A stretch of 64,000 bases of DNA. It comes from Cheiracanthium punctorium. Taxonomy: Eukaryota > Arthropoda > Arachnida > Araneae > Cheiracanthiidae. Under the pieces are notes generated by a model. It was not told the DNA's origin. It saw only the letters and a list, made by a program, of their open reading frames with translations, and made no database searches. The stretch is taken from positions 62,001-126,000 of the forward strand of contig JAWZYV010000740.1 in the NCBI GenBank assembly GCA_038373885.1, given 5' to 3'. Each line of letters begins with the position of its first letter. The stretch's first letter is position 1. Shown here in pieces: positions 57,690 through 64,000 of this stretch. A program made the translations under genes and the position numbers.

Positions 57690-57990
57690 AAGAATGCCAT
57701 CATCTTCGTACTTGCTTCAAGTGCTGATGATGCATTCATTATCTGCGAGTTTGTCGTCGCTGTGCGGCATTTTCCCCATCGAACTGAACTGAACTGAGAA
57801 CAGATCACAGATAAAACTCTGACTGCAGAGCGCGGTGGACGTACAAAAAACCGTTCCAAATCTTTTAATGTAAATATGTATATAACCTTTTCGATATTTT
57901 TCTGTAGTGTGTAATAAATAAAGTTTGTTGTAATTTGACGAAAGCCTGATGACCCTACCTTTGTAAGGTGGAAGCAGACGCCCAAACAAA
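57690..57990 (+). mobile_element. Possible solo LTR of a retrotransposon
   Basis: A CpG- and GC-richer block (GCGAGTTTGTCGTCGCTGTG; ACTGCAGAGCGCGGTGGACG) is followed by an AT stretch with AATAAATAAAG at 57913-57923, a polyadenylation signal on the plus strand, and then ACGAAAGCCTGATGACCCTA and GGTGGAAGCAGACGCCC. Promoter-like GC block, poly(A) signal and T/G-rich region in this order suit a ~300-bp LTR. No internal region, second LTR or clear TSD is seen, so an unrelated exon or UTR remains possible. Confidence 0.33.
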
Positions 57991-59740
57991 AAAGAAGTGG
58001 AATAAAGGTATGTGATACCTTTTCTTGTTCTTAAAGATCCACTCAGAACAAGTTATGGTAATTTCCAGAAGAAACGCTGTGGCATTTATGTGCTTAAAAC
58101 TTGAAATTTCAGCACTTTTAAAGGAAATAGTTAATATTTATTTGGTGTGGTGTTTCTAACAATGCAGTGCTAACGTGCACTAAAAAATATATTCCATAAA
58201 TATAATGAAGAAATACTAGCTTATTATTTTGGTGATCAACAGAGAAAACCAGTCAGTTGTTTTCTGGGAACTTTGCTATGTTTGTCTGGTGTCTATATTT
58301 TTTCTCTTGAGTACTGGTTCTGCTCTTATTCTCTGTCTCTAGATGAATCTTCTCAAACCCATACCTTCCCTCCACTTTCTATTGTAAATCAACTATGATT
58401 TTTTTCCAAACACTGACATGGCTCAATCTTTGGTTGAGCATCTCCTGCAATCATGGATGCAATAGCAATCTACAACATTCTTTCTCTCCTTTCCCTTTTT
58501 CTTAAACTAACATAGTATTATGAGTACTAGGCACTTTCTTTTTTAATAACATAGTATGAGGATTACATATATGAACTTCTTTAGTGTGAAAATATAAGCA
58601 CATTCATGAGCGTAAGTACATTTTCAAATTTCCTTACCTATTTATTTTTCTGCTATGATTTGATTTTATTCATTTCTCTTAAATGATATGTACCATACAT
58701 CATGACACAGGGCAAGATTTTATGACTACGACTATTATGGAAATTTAACTTACAAATTAGCAATGTTTATGCTGATGCATCATTTCTGTGCAATTTTAAT
58801 TATTTTCATCGGCTACGTTTATGCTGTTGCGGCATTTCTTCCAGAAACTACAGTACATGAAAACAAAATTAAATGCAGTTTGGTCCATTTAATGCTTTCT
58901 TTCCGAACACAGATATGAAGAGGAAGATTATGTTGCATAATAAATCCCTAGGTGGCAGATCAGACAAAAAAATAAGAAAACTTACAGCAAAATTGGTAGA
59001 TTTGCAATAAGTACCCCCAAAACTAAAAACTTCTGAAATCCGGAATGGCTGCGGTCTTTTGGATTTGTCCCTACTATATCTCTTTTTTTTCAAGCTTTAA
59101 TTTAAGTTAGGAACAATATTCTTGGTTTAAAATACTGAAACTTTTATCTTCTATTATATGCAAATAGCTTTATTCGATCACATTAAAAATTTTTGCATTT
59201 AAATAAATAAAAATTTAACGTTTTTCTCCAAAATCAGCAAGTACATCTTAAAAAACTGAAAACTTAGAAATCATTTAGCAGAATAGAAATTTATGAGCAG
59301 AATAGAAATTTATGTAACTTTGAAAATTTTATTGTTCATAAAATTCAATGCTCATTGTTTCGGATGAAAAACAACCTATCATGGTAACGGATTTCCATTC
59401 ACTGCAACCATTTTAATATGATGTCCGAACAAAAAATGTACAAAATATTTGCAAAATTCAAAAAAATAAAAGAATGATCTTAAGTATACAGTGATATCAG
59501 GCAAACAATTATGTCACCAAAATTTCATTCACTTGAGTCATTTTGCATGATGTGCAAATAACAAAGTTTTACAAACAGACAATTTTTTTTTTTTTTTTTT
59601 TTTTTTTCTGAAGGTCTTTTAGGGTTTCTTGGCGACTGCAGTGGATGAAACTATTATATGTATGGTTTATGTTTTGTCAATTGTGATATAATTTGAATTT
59701 TTTTTTTTTTGAGCAAGAAAACATGTGTATACTAAATCTT
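57991..59740. other. AT-rich spacer downstream of SRP68
   Basis: No gene seen. Two T-tracts (59582-59607 and 59699-59710) lie beyond the SRP68 polyadenylation signal. ATTTATGAGCAGAATAGAAA is a short tandem duplication at about 59276-59315. Confidence 0.4.
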
Positions 59741-59746
59741 TTTATT
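59741..59746 (-). terminator. SRP68 polyadenylation signal (AATAAA)
   Basis: On the minus strand the canonical hexamer AATAAA lies 50 bases after the SRP68 stop codon, implying a very short 3' UTR. A T-rich stretch (A-rich on the other strand) follows. The cleavage site cannot be seen from sequence alone. Confidence 0.7.
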
Positions 59747-59795
59747 ATAATCAAATCTGTCATTGAAAAAATTGAGAAATAAAGATAACACGAGG

Positions 59796-60023
59796 TTACT
59801 TCCAACCTCCAAGCCATCCTCTGACAAATCCAGTGATACCACCAGCTTTTTTTTGTTCAATTTTGTCATCAAGAGAAGGAAATTCAACTTGATTCAGAGC
59901 TAAATCAAAAAATAATGGCTTGCAAGGGATCGGCTTGAAATCTGGAGGAAACTGTGCTATATGAGGCTGCTGAGAAACCAGTGAGGAATCTTCATAATAG
60001 TCATCCAATCTTTCCATTAGATG
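59796..60023 (-). CDS. SRP68: SRP68 last coding exon
   Basis: The acceptor, read on the minus strand, is a T-rich tract ending ttttcattgcag, and the exon opens in phase 0 with CAT (His). It encodes 75 residues, HLMERLDDYYEDSS... to ...GWLGGWK, then TAA at 59798-59796. It carries the diagnostic motif PIPCKPLFFDLALN. Downstream lies a short 3' UTR with a polyadenylation signal. Confidence 0.93.
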   Translation of the reverse strand, partial: HLMERLDDYYEDSSLVSQQPHIAQFPPDFKPIPCKPLFFDLALNQVEFPSLDDKIEQKKAGGITGFVRGWLGGWK

Positions 60024-61325
60024 CTGCAATGAAAATAAAAAAATACAAAACATTTGAATAAAGTACTTTTGTGTGTGTGTGTGGGGGTGGGTGGGGTGTA
60101 TTGGTTGAATTGAGAATTTTTAAAATTATTTAAAAAAAAATTCAGCTATGAAATAGTTAGTTATTATATCCGTGATTCTCACGAAACTGGAAGAAATAAG
60201 ACTGATAATTTTGCATCATTTCTGTCATGCTTTTTTAATGGAAAGTTTTTTGGTTTTTTTTTTACTTCTTTTGATCTAAAATGATATGATATATTTGATG
60301 TGTAATGAAATTCTTTTTTGTCTTTGGCATTCTTTACTTTAGTATTTTTTGTAGCCCGAGTGTGAAAGAAATTATGCATATGGTACAGAAGTGACTGAAA
60401 TGACAAAAACATCTCTTATGGCTCTAAAAATGTAAGATGAAATGATGAATACCCCATAAATTATGTTTTTTATAAAAAATACTTTTTCATCTTCATGAAG
60501 ACAAGACAATTAAAAAACTCTAAAACTACCAGGGACTAGTTTTGTCCCATTTTGTGAGAATCATCCATATAGTAAAATCTGAGAGTAACAAAGTATTTTA
60601 GTCAGTGGGCCAGTTTGTTAATTTCCTCTGAAGCCATCTCCTTGAGAACCAGAGCATCTTGAGGCACCCCACAAGATGTAAAAAAAAATTGAGAAAAATT
60701 CATGGATGTTATACCACTGACTTAAAATTTTGAGATCTGAATGACTTTAGAAAACATTAATAAAAAACAGAAAATTAGCATATGTGGCAATTTTAAACAA
60801 AGAGTAAAAAATAACTTTGGAATCTATTAGATTTTTTATTCTTACCTTTCTTTCTTTAGTTTCTGATTGAGAAGCATTATCATCATTTCCTAAGATACTC
60901 AAAGAATATACATGATATTTGTTTCCTTCCATTCTTGATGCTAGCTCTTTCAGTAGACCAACCAATTTCTGAAAATCAAATGTACAATTTATCTATAATA
61001 TATTTAACAAACTGAAACATAGCCACATATAATTATAAAAATTAAATTTATGATAGATATTTCATAATATATCTGTACGAGTAAAAACAGTATTCACACA
61101 CTGTAAAAACATACAAACTGATTCAATCATCTTAGCCCCTTAAATCACCATCAACACCCCCACCCCCCCCCAACCAAAGAAGAAAAAAGAAAAATTATAA
61201 TTACCTTATCTTTAAGAGCTGAATTTTTTAAAGCTCGCTTTATATATTCTTCAGCTCGATCATAGAGAGCCATAGCTTCAACCCATTTGTTGGCAAAGGC
61301 ATAAACTTCAGCAATGTAATAACAT
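59796..61325 (-). CDS. SRP68: Signal recognition particle subunit SRP68, C-terminal part (3 exons, 5' part outside window)
   Basis: SRP68 pairs with SRP72 on SRP RNA in the cytosolic particle that targets ribosomes making secretory proteins to the ER. Three minus-strand exons join in phase: 61325-61205, 60968-60846 and 60023-59796, giving 40 + 41 + 75 complete codons. The first exon reads CYYIAEVYAFANKW..., like the helical-repeat part of animal SRP68. The last holds the family's most conserved tail, PPDFKPIPCKPLFFDLALN, then a Lys/Gly-rich end (GGITGFVRGWLGGWK) before TAA. In characterised animals this C-terminal region contacts SRP72. The first exon starts with one base of a split codon, so the upstream exon must end with two; I found no such exon up to 64000, so the intron is probably over 2.6 kb. 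The family is about 600 residues, so roughly the last quarter is here. No frame damage is seen, so the gene looks functional. Identification rests on recognising the family, not on a search. Confidence 0.93.
60846..60968 (-). CDS. SRP68: SRP68 penultimate exon
   Basis: The exon is 123 bp (41 codons), phase 0 at both ends, with acceptor gattttcag before AAATTGG and donor AAG|gtaag. It encodes KLVGLLKELASRMEG... to ...SQSETKERK, a linker that is weakly conserved in the family. The intron to the last exon is 822 bp and the one upstream is 236 bp. Confidence 0.88.
61205..61325 (-). CDS. SRP68: SRP68 internal exon
   Basis: The exon is 121 bp: one base of a split codon, then 40 codons. The acceptor is tatatttag and the donor AAG|gtaa. 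The peptide CYYIAEVYAFANKWVEAMAL and what follows match the TPR-like helical segment of SRP68 (aromatic CYY/CFF, KW..AL.LY.R pattern). Too short to stand out as an open frame; found by translating upstream of the recognised exons. Confidence 0.9.
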
Positions 61326-61821
61326 CTAAATATATTATGGTTAGAAATAAAAAAAAGTTATTTAATTTTCATACTTTAAAGGAAACATCAGAAGAAAAAT
61401 AAAATTACTTAGATATTATATTATAAGCAAATTAAAACTTGACTTTACACCTCTAAGAAGGAAGAAATTCAAAGGTAGGAAAAAAACTTATTCCTTTAAC
61501 AGCTGGGTTTCACAGACTGCCTGACTTACAAACAGGCAAGCCCCCTCAAACAGTAAAGTTATCTGCACATTCTTGGATGGATTCTATTTGTATATTCTCA
61601 AATATCAGTAGTCATGTTTGGTAAATAAATACATATAATTGGATTTATAATTTGTTTAATTATCCGCAAACTCATTCAGTTTGGAATGTTCTCTTCCACA
61701 TGTCCTCAATGTGGAGATGGAATTATGAATAAACAGAACCTCCATATTTGTTCTGAATTGAATTATATCAACAGAGATATTTCTCATTTTGGTTTTTTGT
61801 ACTTAATTAACGTTTTTTATA

Positions 61822-61927
61822 CCTAGCCTGGATCATATGGTGTCGTACTAGTGGCCATATGCTGTCTTGCTGCTCAATAGAAGACAGCATATGGCCGCTA
61901 GTATGACAACATAGGATCCAGGCTAGG
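61822..61927. mobile_element. Hairpin MITE in an SRP68 intron
   Basis: Two 47-bp arms (61822-61868 and 61881-61927) are inverted copies with about four mismatches, separated by a 12-nt loop. The ends are CCTAGCCTGG / CCAGGCTAGG. It lies 0.5 kb upstream of the first visible SRP68 exon, so it is probably transcribed as part of that pre-mRNA and would fold into a pre-miRNA-sized hairpin. No certain target-site duplication. Confidence 0.75.
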
Positions 61928-63105
61928 CATAGGATTAAAAAAAAAAGTTTTATTGATAGCTGTATGTACGGTTATTGTTCTACTCAATATTTTGTTATCA
62001 ACTGTTTTGCACACTCATAAGTTTTCTTCCTGAATGATTGACCAATTTAACCAGACACTTCTCCTTTTTTAACAGATTTTTCATAATTATTACAGATGTT
62101 TAAAAACAAAAGTAATTAGGGCTGATACAGAAACAAAATAATTATGAATGATATGGAAATAACAAGATGATGTGCAAATGTGAAAATCTGCTTGATTTTC
62201 AGACAAATTTCCAGAAATCTATAAAAATTAAGCAATTTGTGACATTTTGTAAATGCAACACTTGAAATATTTTATGTTTTTGCCAAAATTAAGCATAATC
62301 ATGGTCTTTTGTTTTAATTTGCCTTGCCACTCCATTCTTTTTAAGTTGTAGCATTCTGCCACCCGCTCCACCTATTCCCTATTTTGGTTAAGTTTTCCAC
62401 TCTTCTCATTTTTTCTAATTTCAGTATTCTACCATCACCCTATCTTTGCTTTTATCTCACCATCTGGGGAAAAAAAAAAATTATTGCAAACAAAATAATT
62501 TAAAATTCCAATTTACTTTACTAACTTTGCTAATTTTTATACATTCTCTATGAGAAATTTGCATTTTTTAAATTACAAAATGAACTAATTTGTTTATGTA
62601 TATCTTCTGTCATTTTAAGGATTTCTAAAATTACTCGTGTAATAGCCGCACCTTCTTTGCCAATTTTTCATGGTGAAAGTCTAGGTGTGACTATTATGTG
62701 GAGAAAATATACTACATAATATTGTAACTCGAAAGCTATTTTTTCTGCTTCAAACTGAGGGTGGGACTATTATGTGAGTAAACATAGTACAAAGTTTTAT
62801 TATTATTATTTATGTTGGAAAACAGACGAGTTTTTAAATAAAAAAGTGTACTTTGTTGAGTTCACACTGCATTTCAGAACAAAAACTTTGTACCCTACAA
62901 GAGCGGTTCTAGAGTTGCAGTCTGGGAGGGGTAACGATATTTTATAATTTTAAATAAACTCAGTGCCTCAGAGAAGGAGTGACTACCGGGGGGCACAAAG
63001 AGGAAAGGGGACCCCTTTGATAGCACAATGCACTTCATATATGTTAGTAAAATGTTTCATTAATCATCAAATGTGAAATAAATGTTTAATTAATTGTATA
63101 ATTAA

Positions 63106-63467
63106 CACTAGAACTGCGGTGTTTCAGATATACCTAAAACTGCAGGCTGGATCAAATTATTATACCATTTATTATGTCATTACCATTCATTTTATGAATT
63201 ATAATGACATTTATTTAATTTGAACTTCGGATTCCAGACTCGTGTGAAGTTTTGGGTCAAAATAACCCATTCCGCAATATCAGGTATACATATTAAAAAC
63301 AAAAAACATAAAAGTTATGAGCTTAAATTTTTTACTGATAATTAATAACATAAAGTTAAGAAAAGTCAAGATTTTAAAAAAATTTCAGTTTGTAACTTTT
63401 TGAAAAAAAAAAAAAACTGAATCAAATCTGGTTTTGGGTCAAAATGATCCATCTCGCAATTCTAGTG
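63106..63467. mobile_element. piggyBac-like MITE with TTAA duplication
   Basis: Ends are inverted: CACTAGAACTGCG at the left and CGCAATTCTAGTG at the right, flanked on both sides by TTAA (63102-63105 and 63468-63471), the target site of piggyBac-type elements. Internally the motif GGGTCAAAAT.A.CC occurs near 63255 and 63436. No coding capacity. It lies in the presumed large SRP68 intron. Confidence 0.75.
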
Positions 63468-64000
63468 TTAATGAAGCAGGTAAATACTGAAAATAATAAC
63501 CTTGCATCTTCGTCCCCATCAATCAAAATTATTGTTATATTTGAGGAGTTCCTTTGTTTTGAGAGTAGATAGTGTTTGTTTAATTTCACCCTAGTGAATT
63601 TCCCATGCAGAATTATTTTTTACTTTCATTTTCAAAATCCTGGGAGGGGTAATTACTCCCATTACACCCCCCATAAAACTGCCAATGGTACCCTAATCCA
63701 CTAAAACTAAACTTTTCTGTTCAAAACCTTGAAAAAATATAGGGGAAAATATAAAAGAGACCTGTGAAAACTTGCAGTAGTGTGGGAAGACTGAGGAATA
63801 AAAAAGAAAATTGCCTCCTACTGACCAATAAATCATATCAAAGGTTTGATAAACTTCTAAAACCTTCTTCAATGAATGCATACTATGAATTCCTTGTTCA
63901 CTTGTTAATTAAAACAATAAACCTATATGTCATGCAACTTCAAGAAAAAAAAATTAAATAAGAAAACCAAATAAAATTAATCACAATAAATCTTCTTAAC

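Larger units (their letters stand above)
61326..64000. other. Upstream of the visible SRP68 exons: probable large intron
   Basis: AT-rich sequence without a convincing further SRP68 exon on the minus strand. It contains the hairpin MITE at 61822-61927, the piggyBac-like MITE at 63106-63467 and a possible hAT end with C/G-rich low complexity near 62900-63020 (GAGCGGTTCTAGAG...). Nothing else is supported. Confidence 0.5.

Noticed and set aside
57717..57989. Minus-strand 90-residue frame as a gene
   Set aside because: The end of the frame (…KMPHSDDKLADNECIIST) is protein-like, but the block fits an LTR on the other strand better and no splice or start context supports it.
61330..64000. Additional SRP68 exons upstream
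   Set aside because: I translated around minus-strand donor candidates (for example near 61405 and 61530) and found no peptide resembling the preceding part of SRP68.
1..64000. A new defence, metabolic or other multi-gene system
   Set aside because: No operon-like or clustered gene set exists here; apart from SRP68 the window consists of transposon-derived and AT-rich DNA.

Overview
The window is nuclear DNA from a metazoan, most likely an arthropod. It is AT-rich by eye, has a spliced housekeeping gene and is dominated by DNA transposons and their short non-autonomous derivatives. tRNA-derived SINE-like repeats and the mix of hAT, piggyBac-like, Harbinger-like and long-TIR elements would suit a chelicerate or similar genome, but the species call is inference only. 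I found no sign of prokaryotic, organellar or CRISPR sequence.

Genes. One gene is recognised with confidence: the 3' end of SRP68 (signal recognition particle 68 kDa subunit), on the minus strand at 59796-61325. It has three coding exons with good splice sites and matching phases, followed by an AATAAA. Its 5' exons should lie beyond position 64000. One weak unassigned exon candidate lies at 28334-28452. Almost all other open frames are chance frames or run through repeats.

Mobile and repeat DNA from left to right. 0.4-3.0 kb: array of diverged ~180-bp units, present again in inverted orientation at 9.1-11.9 kb. 3.1-8.5 kb: nested inverted-repeat elements, including a 1-kb element at 4169-5171 whose empty site is preserved in a neighbouring repeat copy, a SINE-like element and a 1-kb TIR element. 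10.2-14.5 kb: two copies of one hAT MITE, each with a perfect 8-bp target-site duplication (TSD), among others. 15.5-19.3 kb: a 3.7-kb hAT-type element carrying an internal tandem array. 23.2-23.5 kb: two tRNA-like sequences head to head. 30.35-34.15 kb: a 3.8-kb element with ~1.2-kb terminal inverted repeats around a broken transposase N-terminal region. 34.2-37.9 kb: a second TIR element with a broken DDE-type transposase. 39-52 kb: a dense MITE zone of higher GC content, including a 2-kb foldback interrupted by a hAT insertion. 55 kb: more hAT MITEs. 57.7-58.0 kb: a possible solo LTR.

The stretch is best read as an intergenic transposon graveyard next to SRP68. Its most informative content is the transposon biology: TSD lengths proven by empty sites, an insertion dated by an interrupted palindrome, and long-TIR elements linked to a widespread but poorly named DDE transposase family.
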